Source: Edaphochlamys debaryana (lineage: Eukaryota > Chlorophyta > Chlorophyceae > Chlamydomonadales). Taken from it: a stretch of 64,000 nt of DNA. Under the pieces are notes generated by a model, which worked only from the letters and a program-made list of their open reading frames with translations, did not search any database and was not told the origin of the DNA. Both the position numbers and the translations under genes were made by a program. The stretch is from positions 124,001-188,000 of the forward strand of contig JAEHOE010000182.1 of assembly GCA_016858145.1 (NCBI GenBank), read 5' to 3'. Positions 1-13,100 of this stretch are shown here, one piece after another. Within the stretch, counting starts at the first letter, position 1, and each line of letters opens with the position of its first letter.

Positions 1-13
1 CTCCCCCCCTTAG

Positions 14-3000
14 GCCAACCCCGACCCTCTGTACGAGGTGCCGTCCGCCCCCCTTGTGGGCGTATCGGCGGCGGTGGTGGTGCTGTGCTCGCCCGGGCTG
101 CTCATGCGCCCGCTGCCCAGGCAAGGCAGGGTGTGGGAGGACCGTGCCCAGAGCGCATCGTCACCACCAGCTGCGGAGCAGCCACGGTTCCCTGCAGTCC
201 GTGCATTGCCTCAGCACCTTCTCGTGTAGGGCGCGCTCACAGCTCCCACCTTCACCAGAGCCGCCTCGAGTTCGCCCTCTCGGCCCTCCTGCCTGCGCCC
301 CCACAACCCGCAGGGGCGAGCTGTGCGCCGCCTCCCTCCACGGCTGCCCGCTGGTGCTGGTGTGCCCGCCCGGGCTCACGATGGAGGCACTGAGCCAGGG
401 CCCCGAGCAGCCGCTGCTGCTGCCCTCCCACGCGGATGCAGCGGGGGCGCACTTGGACCTGGTGAGGAGGGGACGAGGGGCGGGCGGGTGGGTGGATGGG
501 TGGATGTGTTGCGTCTGGGGCGTATGTGGTGAGTTGGGATTGGGCACACAGCACATTGAGGACGGGCCGCGCGACGAGTAAGCTCCTCTGACAGCCCAGC
601 CCTCATCCTTGCCCCCGCTGCTCCACCCCCAGGCCCTGGACGCGCTCCGCGAGGCCTGGCCCTCCCGCCTGGAGCTCGCCCTCGACTCCCCCGCCGCCGC
701 CGCCCCGGCCGCCGCCGCCATCGCCCCCCGCCTGGGCCTCCCCGACGCCGCCCTGGCCCTCCTCCCGCCCGAGGCCCTCAAGCCCCTGGCCGTAAACCGC
801 GGCCGCTGCATACCCGACCTCGCCTTCCTAAACGCCCCGTCCGCCCTGACCCTGCTGGGCCCCGCCGCGGGCCCAAACGGCGGCGCGGGCGCTATGAGCA
901 TGCACGGCGCTCCGCGCAACGGCGGTGTGGCCGTGGGGGCGGGCGTGAACGTCGCAGCGCTGCAGCACCTGAAGCTGGTGTTCCAGGGCGCGGGGGGCGG
1001 CGGCAACGGCGGAGGCGGCAGCGGCGGAGGCGGCAGCGGCGCAGGGAGCGGCGCCGGCGCGGGTGCGCCCACGGGGCCGCTGGTGGAGATGCTGTGTGCA
1101 GTGCTGCGGGGCAACCACACGCTCACGGCACTCACGCTCCGAGGTGAGCGCAAAACGGGGCTCCGATTAAGGGGCCGCTTGCGCTGATTTGCTTCCTTGC
1201 GTTTGGCTACTTGAGCTACTATGGCTCGTTATCTGGACACTCGCTGCTTGTGCACATTCCTTACAGTACCCCCGTTTCCCCCTTCCCTCCCCCACCCCCA
1301 CGCTCTTCACAGGCTGCCCCGCCTCCGCCGCACGCACCATCACGGAGGCAGTGCTGGCCAGCCCCGTGTGCCGAGTGGCGACCATCACTGTCTCCTCCCG
1401 CGTGCCGGTCGCAGCGCTGGCGGGCCGCGCCGCAGGGCCCGGCGCCGGCCCCGGCCCGGCCCCGTCCATCGTACTCTTGGGAGGTGGCCGCGAGGGTGAG
1501 GGCGGCGCAGGGTCGCGGCCCTCCGTTGCGGAGCCGCCCTTCACGGACGAAGACGCCGAGGTGGTGGCAGCAGCGCTTCGGAGCCGTGCGGCGGCCCTGG
1601 CCTCAGCCTCTTCCTCTTCCGCCGCCGCCGCACCCAACGGCGGCGGCGCGGGGGATCAAGCGGATGAGGACGACGCCGAAGATGAGGCTGGGGCGGGGGT
1701 CAGGGACGGCGCGGATCGGGGCCAGCAGCCGGGGGCGTCGGGGTCGGGCTCGGGGCCGCCGCCGCTGGAGGCTCTGTCCTTTCCGGCGTCGTGCAACGGC
1801 CGGCTGGGCCGCGCTGCGGTGGGGGCGCTGGTGGGGGCTCTGGCGGCGCTGGTGCCTCTGGGGCTGCAGGCGGTCAACGGAGTGGACCTGCGGGTGAGGC
1901 GGATGGGTGGTTGGCTGAGGGCCGATGTTGAGGGTGCTGGTGTGGGGTCGGCTGTGCGTAAGCGACATGCTTTCCTTTGTCCCTCGAGGACACTGCTGAC
2001 ATTAAGCTGCGCTGGCTGTCCCGGCTCGCCGCTTTTCGCAGGACGCTGCTGCGGCCGCAGGGCCTCCTGGCGCGGGCGGGGGCCGGCGGGGCGGCGGCAC
2101 CGGGATGCTAGACCTCGGGGGAAGCCGCTGCGGGCCCGTGGTGCTGTCCCTGGTGCTGCAGCAGATGCAGGTAACACAAGTGCAGGGTTCCTGGCTGCTG
2201 GGGCCGTTTGCTGTCGAACCCCCTCGTCATGCTACCGTATGCTCATGCATCCCCCAACATGCGCTCCTGCCTCCTCCGCCGCCTCTTCGCCCCTCCCAGG
2301 CGGCGCTGCCCTCGCTCACGGCCATCAACCTCACCGCCTGCGAGGTGGGGGCCATCGGAGCCGCGGCGCTGGCGGCGGCCGCGGGCGGCGGCGGGCTGCC
2401 AGCTCTAAAGACCGCCTGCCTAGCCGACAACCTGCTCGGGCCCGAGGTGGGTCGGGCGTCCACTTAACAAGTTCACTGCAGCGGCGGAACAGGCACTCGA
2501 CGCACTTCTGCTCTCCTGTTCCTATCAATCATGTTGTTTACCTGACACGTCTGCTTGCATGCCGATACCGCTGAGAGACCTGCCAAAACGCCGCCTCCCC
2601 ACGCAGGGCGTCGAGTCGGTCCTGGCGGCGGTGCTCGGCTCGGGCGGCGCGGGCGGCGGCGCGTGTTCGGTGCTGGACCTGTCGCTCAACTCCCTGGGCG
2701 ACGCGGGCTGCAAGGTGCGCTCAACATCAGCGATACCGGTGTGCGTGCAGGCCTGAGCCGCGCCCGAGCGCCCCAGTCCTCCGTGCTCGGGGCGCGGACC
2801 TGGGAGCATCACCGCCTTGCCTCTTCCGTCCCGCAGCCCTTGCCCCATTCCACCCAACTAGGGACAGTGCGGCTTGCTTGACTTGCGAGCAGTGCGCTGA
2901 CGGACCCCCGCCGCTTGCCACCCGACCACCTGCCCTTACCCGCCAGGCCCTGGCCAAGGCGCTGCCCCCCCTGGGCGGCTCCCTGGCGGTCCTGGCGCTC

Positions 3001-5190
3001 TCCCACAACGGCATCGGCACGGAGGGCACACGGGCGCTGGCGGGCGCACTGCCGGCATGCGCGGGGCTGCAGGTGCGCGGCCGGCAGGTCTAGGCGAGCC
3101 CACGAGCACAGCCGGCACGCGCAGGGGGTCGGTAGCAATCTCCTGGGCGCGGGAAGCGTACGCCCCTGAAAGCACGATCAGCGCTGAGCTGCTCCCGCTG
3201 CCGCGCTCCCCTCCTTCTCGTCCCCCCCACCTACCTCCTCCGCTGCCCCGCTCCGTCCTCCCTTCTTCTCACCCCACAGGAGCTGCTGCTCGCCGGCAAC
3301 CAGCTGGGGGACACGGCCGCTCGCGAGCTGGCGGCGGCGCTGCAGCGACTGCCCAAGCTGCAGGTGAGGGCCTGGCTGGCCGAGTGCTGCGCGCCGAGGA
3401 CTGCACGGCCTGCCGTTGGCAGACCCCGCCCTGCGTGCATAAGCACTCCGCTGAGCTACCGCATTGCGCGTGACCCTGACCCGGGGCACCCGTTCCTCCC
3501 CTATCCCCAAGCGACCTTCGTTTCGTTCATGCCTTCAAACACGCCCCTTCCCTGCCCACCCCCCCAGGTGCTGCACCTGCAGGACAACCACCGCCTCGCA
3601 GCCGACGGCGTGGCGGGGCTGGCGGGGGCGCTGCCGGGGCTGCCCGCGCTCCGGGAGCTGGACCTGGCGCGGTGCCACGCGGGGAACGAGGGCGCCAGGC
3701 ACATCGCCAAGGTGGGGCCCCCAACCTGCATGCTTTCGCCCGTCGTGTGGACGCACAGCCCCCGTGGTGGTGCGCAGGAACGCATGCACGCAATGTCCCG
3801 TCCCGCCTCAGCTGGTGCGTGATGTGTGGTGTTGTGCAGGCGCTGGCTTCCCACCCGAGCCTTACGCGCCTCTCCCTGGAGGGCTGCAAGCTCCGGGCCG
3901 ATGGCGCAGCGCACCTGGCCGCAGCGCTGGCCTCCTCCCCCTCCACGCCGCCCTCGCCCGGCGGCGCCGGGCCCTCCTCCTCCAACCCCAGCTCCGCCTC
4001 CTCCTCCGCGCCCACCGGCTGCCGCCTCGCAAGCCTTGAGCTCGCGCGCAACCAGCTGGGCGACCGAGGGGCGGCTTTCTTGGCCGAGGGCCTGGGCCGG
4101 AACACGAGCCTCACAGCCCTTGACCTGCGGTCTAACGCCATCGGCCTCATCGGCTGCCGGGCGCTGGGCGCAGCGCTGAGGGAGCGTAACGCCGGCGTGC
4201 GGGCGCTGGCGGTGGGCGGCAACGAGGCGGACGACGAGGTGTTGCAGGTGAGGGCTGAGGAGGGGCGGGGTGGGGCAACGGTGGGGGAAGTCTGCCTTTG
4301 TGTGACGGAAAGGTGCCAGGATGCTCTTGGTTGAGGTGTTGCGTGCGCCTTCAGTCGAGTCGCTGGTCCTTGGATGCGGCGGCCCCTTGCCTACATGCTT
4401 TGCCCCTGGCATCCCCCTACCGCACCACACCCCACAGGCGCTGGAGGACTTGGCCGCTTCGACACGCCACGTGGTGCTGAGAGCCCCGCCCCCCGCCCCC
4501 GAGCCGCGGCCCACGCCCGCCCAGCGCGCCGCGGCGGACGCGGCCCGGGGCGGCCCCAGCCAGCCGCCGCGCCGCTCCGCCGCCGCCACTGCCGTGGTCG
4601 GGCCCCAGCGCACCCTCAGCGCCAGGGGAGCCCCGCCCGGGGCCGACGCCGCCACGCCGCCCCTGCCGCGTCGCGCCAGCATCGGCTCTCGGGCCGCCGC
4701 CGCCGCGGCCGCTCCGCCGCCGACGGGAGCGGCTGCCGCCAGCCCTGGTCCCTCGGCCTCAACGCCTGGCGGCCCGGCTTCGGCCGCCGCCCGCGCCGCC
4801 GCGCTGCTGGCTGACCCGTCCCGACGCATGTCGGATGGGTCGCCGCCATTGGGCCCCGCCGCGGCGGCTGGGCTCAAGATGGTGATGGATTACCGGCGGG
4901 GCGCCATGGATCTGGATCTGGAACTGGCTTCACATCTGGGCCCGGAGGTCTCGCTCAGCGGGCTGACGCTGGGGGCGGCCATGGGGCTCACGCCTGTCAA
5001 GGGCGAGGGTGGAGGCGGGGGGCCGGACGCGCGGAGCAGCGGGGCTGGGTTTGGTGTGGTCGAGATTGACGGGGAGCGGGATGAGGAGCTGGAGGAACTG
5101 TTGCGGAGGTATCGGACCAAGCCCGGGGAGGGCGGCGACGGCTCGCCAGAGAGCGGCGTGCCATTCCGTGACCTGGGCTACACGGGCTGA
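14..5190 (+). CDS. Leucine-rich-repeat (RNase-inhibitor type) protein, 5' partial
   Basis: The gene enters from the left edge. Visible exons are 14-120, 314-461, 633-1143, 1313-1893, 2042-2170, 2300-2446, 2607-2714, 2947-3072, 3280-3363, 3568-3711, 3840-4247 and 4438-5190, about 1081 residues to a TGA. The first visible intron has a GC donor at 121. From about 2300 to 4250 the product carries repeats of the form LxLxxNxLGDxGAxxLAxAL, for example LELARNQLGDRGAAFLAEGL, which is the ribonuclease-inhibitor LRR class that usually forms a protein-binding horseshoe. Exon 3280-3363 is exactly one 28-residue repeat and introns between repeats are all phase 0, as expected from exon duplication. A Gly/Ser linker (about 990-1070), an acidic low-complexity insert (about 1600-1760) and a Pro/Ala-rich tail surround the repeats. 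No NACHT, kinase or F-box domain is visible, so the role is unknown; it could be an NLRC3-like or a structural LRR protein. Confidence 0.85.
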
Positions 5191-6061
5191 CGGGAGACGG
5201 CCCTTGGGCTTGGGGAGTGGGGCGGGGGAGAGACGTGCGTGCGAGCGGGGGACGTGGTTTTACGGCACGGCCCAAGCATGCGCAACAGTTGTGGTGGGTG
5301 GGGTGAGAGTGTGGTGGAGGGGAAAGAGAAGCACGCCCTGCCCAGGTGCGTGAGCATGGCGAGGGCCCTCGAGCCGTCGAGGGCTACACAGGACGTTCGG
5401 GACAGGCGGTACCCCGGGTACATGAGTAACCCGCCCCAGAAGCTTCTGGACGCAACACATTGAAGCTCAGTATGTATGTTTGACGTCCACGCAGACGCTG
5501 GGCCCAAAACCTGTTCGAGTTGGCGGGGCTGGGTGACCAATTCAAGGGTTTGCCCGCTCAAAGTGCGATGGGTGAATGTCCTCTGCTGTCAGCAACTGCG
5601 GCTCTGAGTGCTGCTGCTGCAGATCAACTGGGCGACGAAGCACATGCGCCCACATGCGTGCGCAGTCCGACTCCATGCGCTGCCCTTTGTCGCGCGCTCT
5701 TATCCCCCGGCGAAATGCTCCCCTGCTACAACTTACACTCTGGGCATACTTTGCAAGCATCAGTCGTCGCGAAGACACGAGTACGCGGGACTAGGGCCGC
5801 ATCACCCTTAGGCCCCAGCGTCAGGACGCTTGTTTGATCAGCAGACGCGTTGACTGGCGGATGTTTGCAGTCAGCAGCTTCGCGTCGCAAGCTGGAGGGG
5901 CAGGAGGGGCGTAGCGGGACGGTCTTCCTTCGGGCGGCCTCTCAGCGCCTTCTCGGCTGTTGACCGGAGAGCCCGTATCGCACTCCGGATTGAATCCAAG
6001 GAGCCTACGCACCAGCGCTGAGGGCGCAGGCATCGCGTCCGAACCTCCATCAACGTCCACG
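5191..6061. other. Intergenic region between LRR and FCP1-like genes
   Basis: No supportable gene. It should hold the 3' UTR of the LRR gene and the promoter and 5' UTR of the next gene. An in-frame upstream ATG at 5960 could extend the next gene by 34 residues. Confidence 0.5.
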
Positions 6062-9000
6062 ATGATGGCCCAACCATCTTGCAAAGCGTCAGCCCCGAGA
6101 AGGAGGGTCCTGCTCCTAGACCTCGAGGCTCTTCTGTGGGCAGGGTAAGGTCGAGTGGGGCGATCTCGACCGGCCCTTTTCGGCCTCTGCGGGTTACGTC
6201 ACGCGTGTAACTGGCGAGAGAGAAGCCTCCGCCGTCGACGCCAAAACAGCAAACCCTGATTGACTAATCCGCCGCGCCCCTCCCCCGGCACCCCCCTCTT
6301 CCCTTACCAGCTTATCCCCGGCCGCCTGTCGAGAGCTTGGAGCCGCACCGCCAGGGTCGGGCCTAGAGCCCAACCTCGTGCTGCACCCCCCTCCGCCAGC
6401 GGACGTGGTCGCCATCCTCAGCACGGCCGCCACACCCACGGGCGGCCCCGCGCCCGCGGCGGTAGCACGGAGCGTGACTAAGCTGGTGTCGTACGATTTG
6501 GACACGGATGACTCAGACGACGACGCACGGGGTGAGCGCGTTGGGCCATCAAAAAACCGCTGCAGCTAGGAAACCGCGGCCTCCTGAGCTTCCCCGCTTG
6601 CCTACGGGAGCGTGCATGCTCTCCTCTCCGCCAGGGCACACCCCCGCCAGCACCGCCTAAGGGTCGCAGCAGACGTCGGCCTTGGAACCAATGAGCCAAA
6701 CTGGCCCCCTCTTTCGCAACCTCCCGCAGACTTCTGCCTGCTCTCGAGTGGTGCCAGCGATCGACGCTTGGTGGAAGAAGACGAGGAGTGCGATCTGGGC
6801 CCCTTCTCCCCGCCGTCCAGCGACCACGGCCACCTGCGGCGCAACAGCAGCGACAGAGGCAGCAGCAGCGGCAGCGGCAGCACCGTCGACCGCGGCCCGT
6901 TCGGCCGCCGCTCCGTCAACCCCGGACACGAGTCCGACGATGACACCGCAGCCAATGACGTCATGCCGGCGAACGCGGCGGCGGCCGCCGCCCAGGTGGC
7001 GGCCATAGACATGCCTGCCGTACCGCGCCGCCGGACGAGCTCTGGGTTCGAGGACTGGGGCTTCACGCCGCCCTCCAGCGCCGCCGCCAGCCCTGACACC
7101 AAATCTTGGCTGCCCCTAACCGGCCTGCCGCTGCCGCCAGCGCTGCAGCCGCCGCCGCCGCCGGCCCTGGCCCTGCCGCAGTCGCTGGCCCTTCTGGCGC
7201 CGCAGCTGTCCCAGGGTCCCATCTGGGCGCTGAGGCCCGGCGCGCGTCGCTTCATCCTGTCGGTCCAGCCCTTCTTCGAAGTGGTGGCTTTCTCCCACCG
7301 TGGAGACGCCTGGCTGGAGGCCATGCGGCCCCTGCTGGACCCGCACTGCCAGGTCCTGGGCCTGCGGTGAGCGTGCTTGGCGGGGGATGGCGGGGTGCTG
7401 AACGACTGCTGAACGTGGTCACTCGGAAGGTTGGGTGAGGGGAGCAGCCAGATAGTGAGGCCGGAGATGTCGGCATTCGGGCTGGGGTTGCAGTCTCGGG
7501 GCTGCAGGTGCCGCTTCCCTCCTTTCACCTCACGGCTGTCCCTCTACCCATTGCAGGGCCTCCTTCTCGCCCAGCTACGCGGGCGACGGCTCCTGTGGCA
7601 TGCCCTTCTCCGAGGTGCCCTCGGGACCGGACGCCTCTCGGCCCGTGCCCTGGGCGCCATGGTCCCCCGCACTCCGCGCCGCCATCGCCGGGCCCGGCCC
7701 ACACGGCTGCGCAGACACCGACGGACCCATCGTCGTCACCCCTGCCTCGCGCGACCTATTCGGCTGCCTGGCCGGCTCGGTGGTCGAGGTCGAGCCGTAC
7801 AGCGCCTCGTACGGCCCGTGCGACGACGTACTGGGCGTCCTGAGTGCCGTACTCGTCAAGCACCTGGTGGTGCACACGCTGGTGAGTCATGCCGCTGGCT
7901 GCTACTCGTGACTAGCCAGTTCCTGTCTCTCGAGGGTGCTGTAGTATGGCATTGATAATTAATCCTGATGATCGGCCTCTCATGCGCATCCACCTATCAT
8001 CCGTACAAATCGCTCCCTGCAGGTGCCGACCTCCCCGCACGGCGGCAGCGCCGCGCCCCGCAGCGTGCGGCCCCTGCCCGTGCCTCAGGTGCTGCAGCGC
8101 CTCGGCATGTGGCCCGGGCCCCTGCGCAGCACCCCCGCCGTCCTGGCCCTACGCACCCACCGCCTCGACCGCGCCGCCACCCCGGCCCAACCTCACCCCC
8201 TCGGCAGCATCAGCAACAGTGCAGGCCAAGCGGGCAGCGCCGGCGCTTCCTCCTCTGCGCCCGTGCCGGTGCCGCAGCAGGCGCGCTCGCCGCGGCGCCA
8301 GCAGTCGACCCGCTACCCCGCGCCGTGCCACCTGGCCACGATCGATGAGGGAGACGAGACCACGCCCGAGCCTCCGGCGCCCGCCGCCAGCCCCCTGGCC
8401 GCCTTCGGGCTTCTGCAGGCCGCCGCCGGCTCTTCGCCCATGGCGGTCCACGGAGTGTCCCTGGCGGTCCTGTTGGGCCACGCGGTGAGGCGCCCTGCAC
8501 ACCGGCTACCATTAGTATCACACAGCTTTGCCACTGACCTTGGTAGCACTTGAAGAGGGCGTTCAACCCCAGCTACACCTCCTTGTATCTGTCGTGGCCT
8601 GACCTGCGGGTTCGCTTGTATCCTTGTGCGCGGCAATCTAGCCCAGACCGCCCAGCACTCACGCGCGCTGCCCCAACCCCGCTTGCAGGCTGCCAAGATG
8701 AAAGCGACAACCCCGGCCAGCCCCAAGCCCATCCCGCAGCCGGCGCCCCGCCCCGGCACCGTCGCTGCTCACCTGCACGCCTCCATCTCCACTTCAGCCT
8801 CTGCACCCGCGCAGCCCAGCCGCCTGCAGCACTGCAGCAGCAGCAGCAGCTTCCGCCGCCTGAGCTCCGGCGAGGCACTCAGCAGCCACTCCTGCGGCAG
8901 CGCGGACTCGAGCGGCCACGGCAGCGCCTGCAGCGGCAGCAGCAGCGGCCTGGCCAGCCTGTGCAGCACGAGCAGTGGGAGCGCCCCCATGTCCCCGGCC

Positions 9001-10182
9001 GGCGTCAGCCTGAGTGAGCCGGGTGCATGAGAGCCTTGTGTGGGACACTACCTCATGCACACATGTCCGCCTGATCCTGCACCGCCCACCGCCTCGAGCC
9101 TCTCACACCTCTTGCCTTCCCCCCGGCTTGACTTTATGTGCAGGCGGGATCCAGGCGTTTGTCGACAGTCTGGCGAGTTCCCTGCCCGACGGTCCCGCCA
9201 CGCTGCCCTACACATCCACAAAGGACCCACGCAACACCGGCCCGACCCCGCCTGGCGACGCCGCCCCCGCCGACCCTCACGACAGCGACAACGCCAGCCC
9301 CTTCGCCCTGTCGCAGTGGCTGCCGCCGCCCGTGCCGCCGCGACGCACCGACAACGCCGAGCCCGCGCCGCTGCACCCCCTCCTGCAGCGCCTGGCCAAG
9401 CGCCTGGCGCTCAGCGCGGGGCCGCAAGCCCCCGCCGGCCCCAAGGCCCCCGGCGCCTCCCCGGCGCGCTCCGGCTCCGGCTCTCCCTCTGCCTCCAACG
9501 CAAGCTCGCGCTCCAGCACCGGCTCAGGGTGCACCTCAACCGCGTCCGCTTCAGACAGCGCGGCAGAGCCGGCCGCCCGCTCACGTGATCTGCGCAGTGC
9601 CGCCCTGAGGTCCGAGCGCAAGGCCGCCCAGACGGGTGCGGGCGGCGAGGCGGGGGCGCGCAAGACCGGCCACGAATCCATCTGGGGCGGCCGTGGCGGC
9701 GCGGTGCGGTGCGGCCGCGGGGGCCTCCTGGGCAGCCTGGTCCGCGGCGGCGTGGCGGCGTGCTTCCAGGGCGCTGGGGGCCCGGTGGACTGCCGCGCCT
9801 GCGGCCGGGTCCATAGGGGTGAGTGGGCTTCGGGCGCAGCAGCTAGGGAGTTACTGCTCCTTCCCTGCCATGTAGACTGGATAGCACGTGCTTGTGGCCA
9901 GAGGTCTGACGCGTACGGTCCCACAACGCAGGGCGCACCACCATCACCGGTCCGAGCAACGATGACGAAGAGCCGCGCGCCGGCCTGTACGACAGTGACG
10001 AGGACGCCGACGGCGCCGTACGGCTGACCCTGCCGTACACCAGCGTGTCGGCGCCGAACGTTCTGCTGCCTACCCACGCCATCGCGCTGACCCTCTGCAC
10101 TGGCGCGATGCAAGGCGCCTGCGTGACCCCGCCCGTGCCTGGTGTGAGGCACAACGGGGCTTGGTCCCCCGCTTCCGCTTGA
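6062..10182 (+). CDS. Protein with degenerate FCP1/NIF-type (HAD) phosphatase domain
   Basis: Eight exons join in phase: 6062-6144, 6311-6531, 6730-7366, 7557-7881, 8023-8484, 8689-9013, 9144-9818 and 9932-10182, giving about 992 residues. Two segments resemble the CTD-phosphatase (FCP1 homology) fold. Residues 16-26 (VLLLDLEALLW) sit where the family has its DLDETL catalytic loop. Near residues 268-305, LRPGARRFILSVQPFFEVVA matches the LRPG...YEVVLFT region, and a later part near 367 (VVTPASRDLF) matches the VIVDNSP region. The first Asp of DxDxT is kept, but the second Asp is Glu, the Thr is Leu, and the late Asp pair is missing, so it is probably not an active phosphatase. About 240 residues of Ser/Pro/acidic sequence separate the first two motifs, and a long Ser-rich tail follows. 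The start is uncertain: ATG at 6062, 6065 or 5960. Confidence 0.75.
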
Positions 10183-13100
10183 GGTATCACCCGGCTCCGG
10201 CAGCCGGCCTTTGCGCGGTGGGTCGGTGCGGCTTGAGGTGCGGCTTGATGAATCCAGACTGGAGCCTTGTAGAGTGTGAGCCATGATGAAGGGGTTATTG
10301 TTGGGGTGTGTAGGCCTGAGCGTGAGGGGTGTGGCGCGATTGCTCGTGAGGCCCTCCTCACGTGTACCGGTTGTTGGCCTCTAAACTCCAACGCCCAGCT
10401 TGTGACGCCGAGGTTGGATAGCCCTACTAGCATAGCATTTAATACCTCCACTAACTGCATATTGCCTTTGACTTTGGGGGACTTGGTCGTGCCGGCCGTT
10501 TCAGCCTTCGAGGTTGCCTGAGGGGGGGAGCCTCTTTGGAGAGATAGTGGCTCCTGCTGTTCCTGACTCGAGCAGCCCAACGGCGAAGGAGCTGCGCGAA
10601 CCCCTAAATCTGTTGCTGCATTAGTCAAGTTTGGTTATGGCAGGGTGGCACATTGTCGCTCTTCATGAGACACAAGCAGAGTCCTTCAACTTGACCCGGA
10701 CAGGCCTCGTGTGCTTCTCCGGTGTGTTGTGTGGTTCACGCCTTCAAGCCGCCAGAGCTGTGCTCCACACGCGTCCAGACCTCACAGCACTTGTGGAGAC
10801 CTCACTTGTGGAGACGTCACTGATCAAGCATGCGCTGTCGTGGTTATTTCTGTGTATGTCAAGGTGGTCCTTATGGGAGGGCCACCTAAGCTGTTCTTAT
10901 CAAGGTTCGAGCTCGCCGTGGCGGGGACACCCCTCCGAGAACGCGTGACGGCAACCCTGCTGCCTAAGCAACTGAGGGTGCGGCCACGTCCGATCGTTCC
11001 TGAGCCGCCGCTGAGGGTTTCGGTCTGTAAAGCTATAAAGGTGTGTAATTTGGCGGCTTAGATCTCAACAGATGCCTGTGTCATTCCCAAAGTTTCGTAC
11101 TACTTCATGCATATTCTCTCGAGGCGCGGTTGGAGGTGCGTAATTGTGGCCATTCGGCCGGGTGGAAGCGGAAAGCAAAGTGGCTGTGTTGTGTATGCGG
11201 GGATGCATTACTTGGGTGTCAAGTGCAGTTGGGTGTTGTGGGGCTGGTATGGTGCGGTGCCGCTGAAGGCGCATGGTGCGGGGTATGCGAGTGTGCACCC
11301 TTAGATTGCACAGGGCTAACCGCCGGTCATTGCTTTGCTGTTCACAGCTCTGGCTTCTCGCCGTCATGTCTCTTTCAAGGCTGCCAACGCAGATTCCGTT
11401 TGCTGTGCTGAAGCGCTCTCATGGTGTGATCTCGTTTGGCCTGGATGTTCGTAGACTTGTCTGTTCGCTCTTCGCCAGCTCGCTGCTCCCAGTCTGCAAG
11501 AGCACTGGGCCGATGGCTCGTTGCAGTGGGCTTCTCATTTGTGGTTCGAGGGTTGGGATGTTGTACACTCAGTCATGTCATGCAGCAGTTACCTTGCAAG
11601 GGTTGGTGGGGCCAGGCTGTGAGGGCTGATCTGGCGCAGCGGCACGGCGGGCACGGCGTCCGAGTGCCTGTTTGCGCTTGTCTGCTTTGGTGGGTGTCGG
11701 GGCAAGGAGTTGTAGCAGGCAGAGCTGTATGCTTGCAGCGAGGAGGGCGAACGTGAGGCTAGTGAGGGGGACTTATGTTGTTGTTTGGGGACTTGATTGA
11801 GGATGATGACCCGACGTGTGGGGGCGAGGGAAATGTGGGGAGGGCAGCTAGGGCAGCGGCCCTAACCGCCGGAAGGGTGGCGACCTCTGTAGAGGTCTTC
11901 AGCCTGGAAGCGGAAATACTTGAGAGATAAGGCTTGAGGGGGTCGAGAGAGAAGATATGTGTATAGTTACAAGGGGCAGGGGCCTCCAATGCGTGGATCT
12001 TGGCAAGTAGATGGGTGGCCGAGGGAGACTTGTTAGCCCATGGAGAGGGTCTGTACAATGGGGTGTTGTAAGGAAGGGTTACCTGGAATGGGGCTTGGTA
12101 GGGGCGTCCCTGTCGCCCGTGTGTTCCCTTGGGCTGGCGGTGTGGGGCAAGCTTCGCCCTGGGTCAGGAAATGTCAGGAAAATAGTCACCTAGGTGCTTT
12201 CTGAGCTTGTGTGTACGCCTTTTGATAGGGCTTCACACGCTTTACAACCTAGCTTACCAATGTGGGCTGCATCCCTGAGCCGCTGCGGGCAGGACCCCTG
12301 AGCCAGCTCCCGGAAGCGGTACATGCCGGATGTCTGCCCCCCCCCAGAAATGCTGGGTCAAGATGAGTGGAGGCATAGTCGGCGTACGTCGACGATGGCC
12401 GCTGCGTGACTGTGACTGCAAGCGCGTGGCAGGGTGACGGTGGCTGACGGATTGTTCCCGTGTTGTTGAACCCGCGTGCTTGCGGCATGTTGCTGCATGG
12501 TATGGGTCACGGGATCTGCCGTACTCCGTTGCCGTCGATGTCCGAGCGTCGATCTGACCCGGGCCCTAAGCCTGAGGGCCGATGGGGCGGTCGATGGCAG
12601 GTCCGCGGGCACCTGGGGCGCACGCAGGGTCGGCCTGGATGCGTCACAAGTTACCGGTAGCAGCTGTGAGCGTGCCTGCGGTGGTGACAGGCCAGGGTTG
12701 GTTGCGGCCTCGCTCGGTCTTGCGCTCCTGTATGTCCCGGGACAGGGGAGGAAAATCTGTAACGGCTTACGCCGCCGGTAGGCACGTATGCCTGGGGCCT
12801 TGGATTGGCCATGGACTCGAGGGTTTAGGCGGTGTGAGTGACTGGAGGATGGCGGAGTCTTGGCTGCGGTGTGATGTTTGTTTGTATGTGCCCAATTTGG
12901 CCCGGTCGAGCTGATGACGGGCGGGTGGCCGGGTGCCGTTGGATACGTGCCGGCGGTCGCCTGAAGCACGTGCCACTCAAGAGTTACCGGTACTAGCACT
13001 ATGGGGGGTTTGCTGTGCCCCGTGGCGTTTGCATGTTAGCAGGCCAGTATTAGCAAGTAATAGGGGGAGGCCACCATTACTGCGGTGTTGGTAGTATGTA

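Noticed and set aside
3501..4877. Minus-strand open frame of 458 codons opposite the LRR gene
   Set aside because: Overlaps several LRR exons whose plus-strand phase and repeats are clear.
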